Below are positions 1 to 9,248 of a stretch of 64,000 nucleotides of DNA, one piece after another; position 1 is the first letter of the stretch, and every line of letters starts with the position of its first letter. Source of the stretch: Chryseobacterium indologenes. GTDB lineage: Bacteria; Bacteroidota; Bacteroidia; Flavobacteriales; Weeksellaceae. The translations under genes and the position numbers were made by a program. The DNA is taken from assembly GCA_001013295.1 (NCBI GenBank), contig LAZY01000032.1, positions 1-64,000 on the forward strand. The letters are read 5' to 3'. The notes under the pieces are model-generated. The model was not told the origin of the DNA. It saw only the letters and a list, made by a program, of their open reading frames with translations, and did no database searches.

Positions 1-943
1 GAAGCGTTTCATTATTCAGTTCGTCGATAGCCTGATGAACACCTTCCAATACCTGTGATGGGTTTTGTCCTCTCAGCAAGAGTACGATTCCTTCTACACT
101 TTCAGGGTAATTACGTTTCCTGTCGGTATATCCCAGAATTCCTTTTCTTTCCAGATTTCCGTATTTTAATGTTCCTACATCATTCAGAAAAACAGGCACC
201 CCGTTTTCAGTTTTTACGACAATTTTCCCCAGATCATTTAAATCTTTTACAAGACCTATTCCACGGATTACATAAGCCAGATTTCCCCGGGGCAGCATAC
301 TTCCTCCGGCACTGACGTTATTTTTGGAAATCGTTTCGGTAACTTCAGATAAGGAAAGTCCATATTGCTCAAGCTTATGAGGCTCAAGCTCAATCTGAAA
401 CTGAGTGGTAATTCCTCCAAAGTTGGTAACATCTGCAATTCCTGAAACCTGTTTGATGCGAGGGATAATGACAAATTTCTGCAAATCCGTAAGCTCCCGT
501 AGGCTGTGATTGTTGCTTTCAATAATGTATCGGTATACTTCGCCGATAGGAGAGGTAAGGGGATCAAGCCCCGGTTGTGCACCATAAGGAAGTGTCACAT
601 CAGACAGTCTTTCCTGGATACGCTGCCTGGCCCAGTAATCATCTATTCCATCATCAAAAACGATGGTGATAATGGAGAGACCGAAAGTACTTTTGCTTCG
701 CATCACATGCATTCCCGGAAGCCCGTTCAGGGAGCGTTCCAATGGAATGGTGATCTGTTGTTCCACTTCTTCGGCTGCCAGCCCCGGCACCTGCGTAACA
801 ACCTGTGAGGTAACGTCGGCAATATCAGGATAAGCTTCTACCGATAGTTTGGTCCAGGAATAATACCCGAAGAATCCTAGTAAGAGGAAGAGGGCCAGCA
901 TCAGCCATCTCTTCTGTATAGAGAGTGTAAGTAATTGCTTCAT
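1..943 (-). CDS. Heavy-metal RND efflux pump, CusA/CzcA family (partial)
   Basis: Only the first 314 codons are in the window; the gene runs off position 1. The ATG at 941-943 (minus strand) opens a protein starting MKQLLTLSIQKRWLML, followed by one hydrophobic segment (about residues 13-30) and then a periplasmic porter domain with the RND signature VEAYPDIADV and the stretch SLNGLPGMHVMRSKS. These are typical of HME-type inner-membrane proton antiporters that export Cu, Zn, Co or Cd with a periplasmic adaptor and an outer-membrane channel. The adaptor gene lies 86 bases upstream on the same strand. Metal specificity cannot be read because the transmembrane relay residues lie outside the window. 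Confidence 0.9.
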   Translation of the reverse strand, partial: MKQLLTLSIQKRWLMLALFLLLGFFGYYSWTKLSVEAYPDIADVTSQVVTQVPGLAAEEVEQQITIPLERSLNGLPGMHVMRSKSTFGLSIITIVFDDGIDDYWARQRIQERLSDVTLPYGAQPGLDPLTSPIGEVYRYIIESNNHSLRELTDLQKFVIIPRIKQVSGIADVTNFGGITTQFQIELEPHKLEQYGLSLSEVTETISKNNVSAGGSMLPRGNLAYVIRGIGLVKDLNDLGKIVVKTENGVPVFLNDVGTLKYGNLERKGILGYTDRKRNYPESVEGIVLLLRGQNPSQVLEGVHQAIDELNNETL

Positions 944-1029
944 AGTTATTTATTGATATAAAGTGTCATATAAAGTATAGCTGTTTGGAATTTCCGTATA
1001 CTTTATGCGTTTTCATTATACATTCAACC

Positions 1030-2133
1030 TTATTTTGCATCCAGCATATAAATTCCACCTTCAGTCATAATGGTTTCCCCAGCTTTCAAGCCTGAAAGCA
1101 CCCTTGTTGTTTTCTGATCTGTTTCTCCTGTGGTAACTGAACGTTTGGCAAATTGATTCTTGCCCGTTTTTACCCATACATATTGTGAGCTATCGTTCTG
1201 CATCAGAGCGCTAACAGGAATCATGATTGTTTTTTCAGGAGTTGTGGAGAAGTTGACCGTAGCATACATTCCGGGTTTAAGCCTTCTGTCGGGATTGTCA
1301 CATTCGATAAGGACTTTTATACTTCGGGTACTTTCATCAACAACTTCATTGATATGATATACTTTCCCGGTAATATTCCGGTCCGGATAAGCGCTTACTT
1401 TTACCGATACGTTATCACCGATATTCACAAAACGGATGTCTTTTTCCTTTACATCTCCGGAGATCCATACTTTTGATAATTCTGCAATAATGATGACTGG
1501 CTCTGCATCACTTTTCAGGAATTGGCCGTTCACAATTTTGTTGGAAATAATTTCTCCGCTGATCGGAGCTCTTACAATAAGCGGACTTCCTATGCCGCCG
1601 CCTTTACTGTTGTATACCTTTAAAGCTGAAGAAGCATTAGACAATGAGGTTTTTTTATTTTTAAAATCGGTTTCCGCCTCATCCAGTTCTTTCTGAATAC
1701 CTACACCATGTTTTACCAGATCCTGCTGGCGTTTGTAGTTTTTCTCTGCCAGCTGTACATCATTCAGGGCATCCGTATAATCTTTCTGAACCGAAAAGTA
1801 ATCAGAGGAAAGGATTTCAAAAAGGGGACTGTTTGCTGAAACATTTTGCCCGAGCCGGATAAACGATTGGGTGATTCTTCCTGAAAACGGACTGGCAATT
1901 TCTGCATAATGATTGGGGATTGCCTGGATTGTTCCGGCAGAAACAACGCCATCACTGTGTTCCTGCTCGGTAACCGTTTCGGTTTTGATTTTTTTGAAAA
2001 CAGGGTTGTTTTCCGGAACGATGACGTTGTTTCCTTTTATCAGAAGGTCCTGATCCTGGGAGGCTTCACTCTTGGGGTTTTTACAGGAAATAACCAATGT
2101 CAAAAGTACGATCGTTAATACTGTTTTTCTCAT
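1030..2133 (-). CDS. RND efflux periplasmic adaptor (HlyD/CusB type lipoprotein)
   Basis: A 367-residue membrane-fusion protein that would link the RND pump downstream to an outer-membrane channel. I chose the ATG at 2131-2133 over an upstream in-frame start because it gives a lipoprotein signal, MRKTVLTIVLLTLVISCKN, with the lipobox Cys. After it come a lipoyl-like half (ASPFSGRITQSFIRLGQ), a coiled-coil hairpin (about residues 110-160), the second lipoyl half (IVRAPISGEII) and beta-barrel domains (GMYATVNFSTTPEKTIMIP). No obvious Met- or His-rich metal-binding segment is visible, so the substrate is open. It precedes the pump gene by 86 bases, as in two-gene efflux operons. Confidence 0.88.
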   Translation of the reverse strand: MRKTVLTIVLLTLVISCKNPKSEASQDQDLLIKGNNVIVPENNPVFKKIKTETVTEQEHSDGVVSAGTIQAIPNHYAEIASPFSGRITQSFIRLGQNVSANSPLFEILSSDYFSVQKDYTDALNDVQLAEKNYKRQQDLVKHGVGIQKELDEAETDFKNKKTSLSNASSALKVYNSKGGGIGSPLIVRAPISGEIISNKIVNGQFLKSDAEPVIIIAELSKVWISGDVKEKDIRFVNIGDNVSVKVSAYPDRNITGKVYHINEVVDESTRSIKVLIECDNPDRRLKPGMYATVNFSTTPEKTIMIPVSALMQNDSSQYVWVKTGKNQFAKRSVTTGETDQKTTRVLSGLKAGETIMTEGGIYMLDAK

Positions 2134-2258
2134 ATAAGTTGTTTGTAACCAATTATTTAATTCTAGTTTTTGTTTCGGCTGAGTTTGGGCTTTAAAATTG
2201 TATTTGCAGTATCCAATTCTGATCCTGATCCTGCTCAATAAACATAAGTGCTTCTATG

Positions 2259-4931
2259 CTACAGCCATTGCCCAAATTTGTTGATGAACCAATGTTTTAC
2301 CGATTGGGTAAGAATGCAGTATCCTGTGAGGATGGCAACCAGATAAGGGAAATAGCTTAAAGGTAATGCCTGCATTTTCAGATATTCAGCCAAAGGGGTG
2401 AAAGGGATCATTATCCCGGCCAGCATGATTAAACTGGTTAATGCAACTACCGGAGCCGCTGCCCAGCTCTGGATAAACGGAATTTTTTTTGTTCTGATAA
2501 TATGAACAATCAGGGTCTGGGAAAGTAATCCCTCCACAAACCATCCGGTCTGAAACAAGCTCTGGTGCTCCGGAGTATTGGCTTTAAAAATAAAGAACAT
2601 GACAGCAAACGTTACATAGTCGAAAATGGAACTCAATGGTCCTATATACAGCATAAATTTTTTAATGCTGCCGGCTTCCCATTTTTTCGGTTTTTCCAAA
2701 AAATCTTTATCCATGGTATCCCAGGGAATGGATGATTGTGATACATCATACAATAAATTCTGGGTAAGAATCTGTAACGGAAGCATGGGTAGAAACGGAA
2801 GTAATGCACTCGCTCCGATCATACTGAACATATTCCCGAAATTGCTGCTGGCCGTCATTTTGATATATTTGATGATATTTCCGAAGGTTCTTCTGCCGTA
2901 GATGACTCCGCTTCGAAGTACCATTAAGTCTTTTTCGAGAAGGATGATGTCTGCACTTTCTTTGGCAATATCAGCTCCTGTATCTACAGAAATTCCCACA
3001 TCTGCTTCTTTGATGGCTGCCGCATCATTAATTCCGTCGCCCATGAATCCTACAGTATGACCTTTAGATCTCAATATTTTTACAATACGCTGCTTCTGTA
3101 ACGGGCTCACTTTGGCAAAAACGGAATACAGATCCATGTCTTTGCTGAGTTCTTCATCCGTTAGATTTTCAAGTTCATCACCGAGCATAATTGTATTGAT
3201 CGGAATACCCACGTCATGACATATTTTTTTAGCCACAATATCATTATCTCCCGTTACTACTTTTACCTCTACACCTAGTTTATGCAAAGCTTTGATGCTG
3301 GGCTCAGCTGATGGTTTGGCAGGATCAAGAAATCCTATAAAGCCGGTAAGGGTGAGCTGGTTTTCATCTGCGACAGAATAATTCAGCGGGTGATTTCCAT
3401 CAAATTCCCGGATAGCCACTAATAATACCCGTAATCCTTCTGCATTGAGCTTTTCAGACATTCTGATAATCTGTTCTTTCATCAGATCGTCTAATGGAAC
3501 AATGTTGTCATTTTCGATGTGAAGACTATGATCTTCTCCCGGGTCCAGTGCATAGTGGCATAGTGAAAGCATTTCTTCTACTGCGCCTTTGGAAATCATC
3601 AGATGTTTTCCTTTGGAGGTATTCAGGACTACGGACATTCTTCTTCTTTCAAAATCAAAAGGGATCTCGTCTACCTTCAGATAAAGCTCGTCTGCTTTCA
3701 TTAAATTATGAACTTCGGCATGGTCCAGAACCGCCTGATCCAACAGATTTTTAAGACCTGTCTGGTGGAAACTGTTGAGGTAAGCCCATTTCAACACTTC
3801 ATCATCTTCAAGTCCACGAACGTTGAAGTGGGTTTCCAAAACGATTTTATCAAGGGTCAGTGTTCCTGTTTTATCTGTGCAGAGTACATCCATCGCTCCG
3901 ATATTCTGAATGGCATTCAGTCGTTTTACGATCACTTTCTTTTTGCTCATATTAACGGCTCCTTTGGCAAGGTTTGCCGTAACAATCATAGGAAGCATTT
4001 CAGGCGTAAGTCCTACGGCTACAGCGATCGCAAATAATAAAGCCTGCATCCAGTCACCTTTTACCAGTCCGTTGATCAGGAAAATAATTGGGGTCATCAC
4101 CAGCATAAATCTGATAAGAAGAAAGCTTACCTTGTTCACTCCGATGTCGAAAGCCGTTTCAGGTCTTTTGGAAACCAGGCTTCTGCTGATGCTTCCGAAA
4201 TAAGTGAAAATCCCGGTATTGGCAACTAATACTGTTGCAGAGCCGCTTACCACATTGGTCCCCATGAAACATATATTCTGGAGGGTGAGTGGGTTTTTAT
4301 CTTTGGCATCACGGATGGGAAATGCATTTTTCTCTACAGGTAATGCTTCTCCTGTAAGAATAGATTCACTGATGAAAAGGTCCTTGCTTTTCAGAATTCT
4401 GCAATCGGCAGGAACCATATCTCCTGCGGAAAGGATAACAAGGTCTCCGGGAACAATTTCCGTGATCTCTATTTCTTCACTGTCTTTAAATTTTCTTTTG
4501 GTAAGACAGCTTGTTTTTACCATTTTCTTTAAAGCTTCAGCAGCCTTATTGCTTCGGAACTCCTGAATAAAACGTAAAGTTGTGCTAAACAGAAGCATGA
4601 CCGAAATAATGATGCTGGTACTGAGATCCTTTTCTTCTGCAGGCGCAAGAATAACATCAATGAATAATGAAATCACAGCGATACAGGCCAGAATATAATT
4701 GAAAGGATTAAAGAAAGAATGGGCAAACTGTTTCAGCCATGAGGGGGCTTTCTGGGTTGCAATTTCATTTCTTCCATAAATTTTCAAACGGTCTCTTACC
4801 GTATTTTCACTGAGTCCTTCTTCCGAAGTTTCCAGCATAGCATAAATCATTTTTTCGTTCTCACCTGCAGCTTCTTTCAGTTTTACAAGAGCCGCTGAAT
4901 TGAGATTTTTGTTTGAAGATTTTTTTAACAT
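2259..4931 (-). CDS. mgtA: Magnesium-translocating P-type ATPase MgtA (P3B)
   Basis: An 890-residue P-type ATPase of about normal MgtA/MgtB length, importing Mg2+ across the inner membrane at the cost of ATP. Visible motifs are the actuator loop TGEALP (residues 193-198), the membrane motif GLTPEMLP (307-314), the phosphorylation site DKTGTLT with Asp353, and the hinge motif MGDGINDAAAI in the P domain. About ten membrane segments are apparent, including a C-terminal cluster. The start is 22 bases after the mgtC stop, so the two are probably one operon. MgtA and MgtC are commonly co-expressed under low Mg2+ in other bacteria; the regulation here is inferred only. Confidence 0.93.
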   Translation of the reverse strand: MLKKSSNKNLNSAALVKLKEAAGENEKMIYAMLETSEEGLSENTVRDRLKIYGRNEIATQKAPSWLKQFAHSFFNPFNYILACIAVISLFIDVILAPAEEKDLSTSIIISVMLLFSTTLRFIQEFRSNKAAEALKKMVKTSCLTKRKFKDSEEIEITEIVPGDLVILSAGDMVPADCRILKSKDLFISESILTGEALPVEKNAFPIRDAKDKNPLTLQNICFMGTNVVSGSATVLVANTGIFTYFGSISRSLVSKRPETAFDIGVNKVSFLLIRFMLVMTPIIFLINGLVKGDWMQALLFAIAVAVGLTPEMLPMIVTANLAKGAVNMSKKKVIVKRLNAIQNIGAMDVLCTDKTGTLTLDKIVLETHFNVRGLEDDEVLKWAYLNSFHQTGLKNLLDQAVLDHAEVHNLMKADELYLKVDEIPFDFERRRMSVVLNTSKGKHLMISKGAVEEMLSLCHYALDPGEDHSLHIENDNIVPLDDLMKEQIIRMSEKLNAEGLRVLLVAIREFDGNHPLNYSVADENQLTLTGFIGFLDPAKPSAEPSIKALHKLGVEVKVVTGDNDIVAKKICHDVGIPINTIMLGDELENLTDEELSKDMDLYSVFAKVSPLQKQRIVKILRSKGHTVGFMGDGINDAAAIKEADVGISVDTGADIAKESADIILLEKDLMVLRSGVIYGRRTFGNIIKYIKMTASSNFGNMFSMIGASALLPFLPMLPLQILTQNLLYDVSQSSIPWDTMDKDFLEKPKKWEAGSIKKFMLYIGPLSSIFDYVTFAVMFFIFKANTPEHQSLFQTGWFVEGLLSQTLIVHIIRTKKIPFIQSWAAAPVVALTSLIMLAGIMIPFTPLAEYLKMQALPLSYFPYLVAILTGYCILTQSVKHWFINKFGQWL

Positions 4932-4953
4932 AGCTTCAGCTGTTGTTCAAATG

Positions 4954-5652
4954 TTATAAATCGTTTTCTGTTCCTATAATTTCCCAGCTTACTTTGATGA
5001 CTTTATCTTCAATTGTAAGTCTGCTGGCTGTTTTTTCCATGAAGCTGTCCTGTGGGGTAGAAGCATGAACTTCTGCTGTGATGATAGCATTCTCGGGAAC
5101 TCCGTTGTCGTCGCTGGTAAGGGATTTTAAGAGCACTTTATCATTTCCACTCAGAGACTGCATCAGCTGTACCCGGACGTGATTTTCTACCTCGCTTTTG
5201 CATTTGATGCTGATCAAATATTCGGTGTAATCATTTCTGCTGCTGATATTGTTTCCAAGTTTTACTCCCAATGGACGGAGAATAAGATGAGTGAGAATAA
5301 TAAAACCACTGGTAATAGCCGCTTCAAAAGGAAGACCCAGTGCAGAGAGTGCACCTACAGATGCAGAACACCAGATGGTAGCTGCTGTATTGAGCCCCCG
5401 AACGGTAAGACCGTCCTTCATAATGACGCCACCTCCCAGAAAGCCGATACCGCTTACGATATAAGAAGCGATTCTGCCTGTAGCATCACCGCCGATCCTG
5501 ATAGACAGAAGAACGAATGCTGCAGAGCCCAGACATACAAGTGTATTGGTACGAAGGCCTGCACTTTTCTGACGCCATTGTCGTTCAAAACCGATACTGG
5601 CGCCCAGGGCAAATGCTGTGAAGAGACGAAGTGTAAATTCTAATGTGGTCAT
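4954..5652 (-). CDS. mgtC: MgtC/SapB family membrane protein
   Basis: A 232-residue protein with an N-terminal MgtC/SapB membrane domain (segments within about residues 1-125, with the conserved region GASIGFERQWRQKSAGLRTNTLVCLG and the GGGVIMKDG loop) and a soluble C-terminal domain (about 140-232) resembling the ACT-like tail of MgtC. MgtC proteins aid adaptation to low Mg2+ and in some bacteria inhibit the F-type ATP synthase; they are not transporters themselves. It is first gene of the mgtC-mgtA pair. A Bacteroidetes -7 element and a hairpin lie in its leader, which may give leader-level control. Confidence 0.9.
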   Translation of the reverse strand: MTTLEFTLRLFTAFALGASIGFERQWRQKSAGLRTNTLVCLGSAAFVLLSIRIGGDATGRIASYIVSGIGFLGGGVIMKDGLTVRGLNTAATIWCSASVGALSALGLPFEAAITSGFIILTHLILRPLGVKLGNNISSRNDYTEYLISIKCKSEVENHVRVQLMQSLSGNDKVLLKSLTSDDNGVPENAIITAEVHASTPQDSFMEKTASRLTIEDKVIKVSWEIIGTENDL

Positions 5653-5668
5653 AACCTTTCTGTTTTAG

Positions 5669-5709
5669 AGCATTCAGCCGGTATACAGAAAGGTATACTG
5701 CTGAATACT
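5669..5709 (-). promoter_or_regulatory. Inverted repeat in the mgtC leader
   Basis: Two nested arms, ATTCAGC/GCTGAAT (5672-5678 and 5700-5706) and GTATAC/GTATAC (5681-5686 and 5693-5698), around the loop AGAAAG form a hairpin whose outer stem extends to 5669-5709 with one mismatch. It ends 17 bases before the mgtC start codon, next to the likely ribosome-binding stretch AGAAAGG. It could control translation or be a protein operator. It is not preceded by a U tract and does not look like a terminator. Confidence 0.55.
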
Positions 5710-5767
5710 TAGTTGCTTTTTCGATGATGTGATGAATCAGTATCCATAGTGATTTTTATCTGCTGCA

Positions 5768-5775
5768 AAGGTAAT
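5768..5775 (-). promoter_or_regulatory. Candidate -7 element for mgtC-mgtA
   Basis: On the minus strand the sequence reads TACCTTTG, an exact match to the Bacteroidetes TAnnTTTG element. It would start a transcript about 110 bases upstream of mgtC, leaving a leader that contains the hairpin at 5669-5709. No clear -33 TTTG is visible. Confidence 0.45.
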
Positions 5776-5915
5776 CCTGCTATCAGAGAGAAGCCGTTAG
5801 AAAAGCTTTAGAATATTATTAGAAAACTATTAGAAAGAAAGTAATTTTGTACAGTACCCATGAATTTGGAAAAATAAACAGGAATCTGTATCCATTCTGG
5901 AAATCAAAATTTCAA

Positions 5916-5923
5916 TACATTTG
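5916..5923 (+). promoter_or_regulatory. Candidate -7 element for the EamA exporter gene
   Basis: TACATTTG matches TAnnTTTG and would give a leader of about 105 bases before the start at 6036. I see no clear -33 element. Confidence 0.4.
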
Positions 5924-6035
5924 CGGGCAAACTCTTATAAATTGCAAATTTTCAGCGGTAATTTATAATACAAAGTTCGCTTAAGTCCGGAAATTCCTTT
6001 CCAAAAATGGTTGATAACAAGATAAGATTTTAGAA

Positions 6036-6881
6036 ATGAAAAATTCAAACATAGCGATACCTGCAACGCTTTTAGCCATTATCTGTGTTCAGGGAGGTGC
6101 TTCTATTGCGAAGCAGCTCTTTCCTCTGATAGGACCTATCGGAACCGTTACTTTGAGGATTGTATTATCAGCTATTTTGCTTACGGTGATCAACCGTCCG
6201 AAATTTTCACAGTTTACCGCACAAAAATGGAAATACTGTGCCCTATACGGTATAGGTCTGGCAGCGATGAATCTTATTTTTTATATGGCGATTCAAAGAA
6301 TTCCATTAGGATTGGCGGTTACAGTAGAGTTTGCAGGCCCTTTATTTCTTGCGTTGGCTCTTTCCCGTAAATTATTGGATGTAGTCTGGGCGTTACTGGC
6401 CTGTGTTGGAATTTTACTGATTGTACCGTGGAAAAGTGATCATGTTGACCTTGTAGGGTTGGGTCTGGCTTTTCTGGCAGGGATATTCTGGGCGATTTAT
6501 ATTGTAATGGGCGGAAAGGTTTCCAAAATAATGGATGGTAAAGACGCGGTTACCACAGGGATGCTATTCGCCAGCCTGGTGATTATCCCTTTTACAATAT
6601 GGGATGGAGCAGTATTTAATCTCACTCCGGCAATTTTTGTGAAAGGTCTGGGAGTTGCAATTTTGTCAAGTGCATTGCCGTTTTCTTTAGAAATGATGGC
6701 GTTGAAAAGGCTTCCTGCCAAAACATTCAGTATTCTGATGAGCCTGGAACCTGCGTTTGCAGCTCTTTCCGGATTGGTATTTCTGGCAGAAGAATTAACA
6801 TTCCTGCAATGGATTTCTATTTCCTGTGTAATAGCAGCCAGTATTGGAACGACTGTTTTCAACAAAGGTTCTGTTGCTTAA
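6036..6881 (+). CDS. EamA/DMT family exporter (RhtA-like)
   Basis: A 281-residue integral membrane protein with two EamA repeats and about ten hydrophobic segments, ending in a short cytoplasmic tail. The pattern, with GPIGTVTLRIVLSAILL early and the second repeat at LAFLAGIFWAIYIVMGGKVS, resembles RhtA-type exporters of threonine, homoserine or other metabolites. EamA substrate assignments by similarity are weak, so only the family is claimed. It is monocistronic, converging with the sensor kinase gene at 7047. Confidence 0.82.
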   Translation: MKNSNIAIPATLLAIICVQGGASIAKQLFPLIGPIGTVTLRIVLSAILLTVINRPKFSQFTAQKWKYCALYGIGLAAMNLIFYMAIQRIPLGLAVTVEFAGPLFLALALSRKLLDVVWALLACVGILLIVPWKSDHVDLVGLGLAFLAGIFWAIYIVMGGKVSKIMDGKDAVTTGMLFASLVIIPFTIWDGAVFNLTPAIFVKGLGVAILSSALPFSLEMMALKRLPAKTFSILMSLEPAFAALSGLVFLAEELTFLQWISISCVIAASIGTTVFNKGSVA

Positions 6882-7046
6882 AAAGAAGTTTTTAAAACCA
6901 TTAAGAGATGTTTAGATTTTAAGATAAATTAAGGTTCAAATAAATTTGAATGAAGCATTCTCCTTAATAAATATCTTCAGATATTTTCTTGATACTCTTA
7001 ACCACTTAATATTCCTTAATGGTTAAAAAAGGCTTGATTCAAAAAA

Positions 7047-8417
7047 TTAAGTGAGGTTTTCAAGGTCAAATATTACTGTAAAAATAGTTGCATTATCTTC
7101 CGATGTTACGGTAATAATGGCATTGTGAAGAAGAATGATTTTTTTTGTAAGGAAAAGTCCAATACCGTATCCCTTCTCTTTTCTTGAGTTTTCACTTCTG
7201 TAAAAAGGCTCAAAAATATGCTGTAAATCTTCCTGAGAGATAGTGATTCCTGTATTTGAAAAATTGATGTACAGCTTTTTGGCATTCACTTTTACGTCAA
7301 TAGAACATACATGCTCCGGCGAATATTTGCAGGCGTTATCAATAAGATTATTAAAAGCAACCTGTAGCAGGTACTCATTTCCCTGGATGGTCAGCTGATG
7401 CTCATCTATCGTATCTTCAATATTCAGCAAAACTTTATAGCCGGAATTTTCCCGGATAATCTTAGTATAGGATTCCAGAAGCACCTCGTCAAGCCTTACT
7501 TCAGAAAAGCTGATTTCATTGGGGTCATAGCTTGCTTTGGCAAGATCCATCAGGCTGTTGGATAATTTGACCATGTTTTTTGCATCATCCAGGGCATAAC
7601 TGATGGTTTGTTGGTACTGCTCTCTGGTCAGTTCTTTTTCAGAAGCGAGTTCAAGTTCTGTGATAATTGCTGATAAAGGCGTCCGGAGTTCATGAGAAAT
7701 ATTGGAGACAAAATGTTTTTGAGAGTCAAATGAATTTTCCAGACGTTCCAGCATTCCATTAAAGTTTTGGGCAAGCTCACCGAGTTCATCCTTTTCTCCG
7801 GTTGTTTTGAGGCGTAGCTGTAATTTCCCAGCTGTGATTTTCTTGATCTGATCTACCATTTCACTGAGCGGGCTCAGGGCTTTTTTAGAAAGAAAGATTC
7901 CTGCCAGATAAATAAGAATTAGAATACTGATAAAAGATGCAATACTGATGGTCAGCAGATGAGAAAGATATTCATACCCGTATTTATCATACGAGGCGGC
8001 AGTTACAGCGTAGGATTTTCCATTATAGTGGTACACCATTCCTACGACCTGTAGATTATCCAGAAAGAAGCTGATTTTCTTTTTCTGAAAGATACTGGAA
8101 AGCATTTCAGGAGTTTCTTTTACATAATCTACCTTGGCATCATCATGGTAAATGAGCTGATGATCGGCATTGTAGATGGCAACCTGCACTTCATTCAGGG
8201 TTCTGTTGTTATTTTTATAAAGTTTATGCATTTCCTGTTCAGGAAGTGAACTTTGGAAATAGAGATCTGCCTTGGCTATGGCTTCATTTTGCAGCTCACC
8301 GTAAAAAGAGGTTTCTCTTGCTTCTTTTGATGAATAATAAATGGAGAAACTGTAAACGCCTAAAAGCATTGCCGTGATTAACGTAAAAAGCAGTGTGAGC
8401 CTGGTTCTTATTTTCAT
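7047..8417 (-). CDS. Sensor histidine kinase (HAMP, HisKA, HATPase)
   Basis: A 456-residue inner-membrane kinase. There is one membrane helix at about residues 6-28, an extracytoplasmic sensor of about 120 residues, a second helix (152-175), HAMP (about 176-230), the phospho-acceptor block FVSNISHELRTPLSA with His242, and a C-terminal ATPase with an N-box (NNLIDNACKYS) and the G-box GYGIGLFLTKKI. The start is 27 bases after the response-regulator stop, so the pair is co-transcribed. The stimulus is unknown; the sensor domain has no motif I recognise. Confidence 0.92.
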   Translation of the reverse strand: MKIRTRLTLLFTLITAMLLGVYSFSIYYSSKEARETSFYGELQNEAIAKADLYFQSSLPEQEMHKLYKNNNRTLNEVQVAIYNADHQLIYHDDAKVDYVKETPEMLSSIFQKKKISFFLDNLQVVGMVYHYNGKSYAVTAASYDKYGYEYLSHLLTISIASFISILILIYLAGIFLSKKALSPLSEMVDQIKKITAGKLQLRLKTTGEKDELGELAQNFNGMLERLENSFDSQKHFVSNISHELRTPLSAIITELELASEKELTREQYQQTISYALDDAKNMVKLSNSLMDLAKASYDPNEISFSEVRLDEVLLESYTKIIRENSGYKVLLNIEDTIDEHQLTIQGNEYLLQVAFNNLIDNACKYSPEHVCSIDVKVNAKKLYINFSNTGITISQEDLQHIFEPFYRSENSRKEKGYGIGLFLTKKIILLHNAIITVTSEDNATIFTVIFDLENLT

Positions 8418-8444
8418 CCGTCTATTTTTAATTCATCCAATGAT

Positions 8445-9149
8445 TTATTGTATAAGTCCGGATTCATAGTCCTTTTTGAGGATGAACCCCATTCCTGCTT
8501 TAGTATGAATAAGCTTGCTGTCAAAATCCCTATCAATTTTCTTTCGCAGATAATTGATGTATACGTCTATGAAATTAGTCCCTGTATCAAAGTGGGTTTC
8601 CCATACTTTTTCTGCAATTTCGCTGCGGGAAAGAACCCTTTCAGAATTTTCGAGCATGAATTTCAAGAGGTTGAATTCTTTTGGAGTCAATTTGATAGGA
8701 GTATGATCCCGGCTGACTGTTTTCTGCTCCAGGTTCATTTCAATGCCTTCATATTTTAAGACAAAAACTTTCTGTTGTTTCTGTTGTGAAAAACGCTTCA
8801 GTAAGACCTTGATTCTTGCTGCCAATTCACGCATTTCAAAAGGTTTGGTCATATAATCATCGGCTCCGGCATCAAATCCTTCCAGTTTATCATCGGTAGT
8901 TCCCAGCGCAGTAAGCATGACTACCGGAAGATTGGGTTTTAATGTCTTTATTTCGTTACAGAATTCGAGACCGCTTTTTTTAGGGAGTATAATATCAGTT
9001 ACCACCAGGTCAAAATTGTTTTGCAGTGCCAATTTCAAACCTGTCATTCCATCATATGCAGTGGTCACTTCAAATTCAGATTCCTGAAGCCCTTTTGTGA
9101 TAAGTTGGGAAAGCCTGTCGTCGTCTTCAACTAATAAAATATGTGGCAT
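8445..9149 (-). CDS. OmpR-family response regulator
   Basis: A 234-residue DNA-binding regulator. I chose the ATG at 9147-9149 because MPHILLVEDD is the normal receiver start; a longer in-frame extension upstream adds 17 residues not typical of the family. The receiver domain has the acidic pair at residues 9-10, the phosphorylation site Asp52 and the conserved Lys102 in YMTKPF; the winged-helix effector spans about 135-230. It is the first gene of the kinase operon and diverges from the YiiX-like lipoprotein gene. Confidence 0.93.
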   Translation of the reverse strand: MPHILLVEDDDRLSQLITKGLQESEFEVTTAYDGMTGLKLALQNNFDLVVTDIILPKKSGLEFCNEIKTLKPNLPVVMLTALGTTDDKLEGFDAGADDYMTKPFEMRELAARIKVLLKRFSQQKQQKVFVLKYEGIEMNLEQKTVSRDHTPIKLTPKEFNLLKFMLENSERVLSRSEIAEKVWETHFDTGTNFIDVYINYLRKKIDRDFDSKLIHTKAGMGFILKKDYESGLIQ

Positions 9150-9199
9150 AAGAATGTTGGAATGTTTGGGTGATCTGCAGAATAGCTCAATACTCTTCA

Positions 9200-9230
9200 C
9201 AAATGTAATGAATTCTATTTTGTAATTTTG
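9200..9230. promoter_or_regulatory. Back-to-back candidate promoters
   Basis: TACATTTG on the minus strand (9200-9207, for the response regulator) and TAATTTTG on the plus strand (9223-9230, for the lipoprotein at 9249) both match TAnnTTTG, and only 15 bases separate them. The two polymerases would overlap, so a regulator binding here could affect both directions. Confidence 0.45.
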
Positions 9231-9248
9231 GGCCGAAACAATAATTGG

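Noticed and set aside
5179..5643. 154-codon plus-strand frame within mgtC
   Set aside because: It lies wholly opposite a recognisable mgtC and its composition (many Cys, Arg and Thr) is that of an antisense shadow.
5653..6035. M-box magnesium riboswitch upstream of mgtC
   Set aside because: I see a simple hairpin only; the multi-stem M-box core motifs are not visible.
6897..7024. Long-range inverted repeat AACCATTAAG/CTTAATGGTT
   Set aside because: The arms are 108 bases apart and the nearer TTAACCA stem has no U tract on either strand, so neither a terminator nor an operator is supported.
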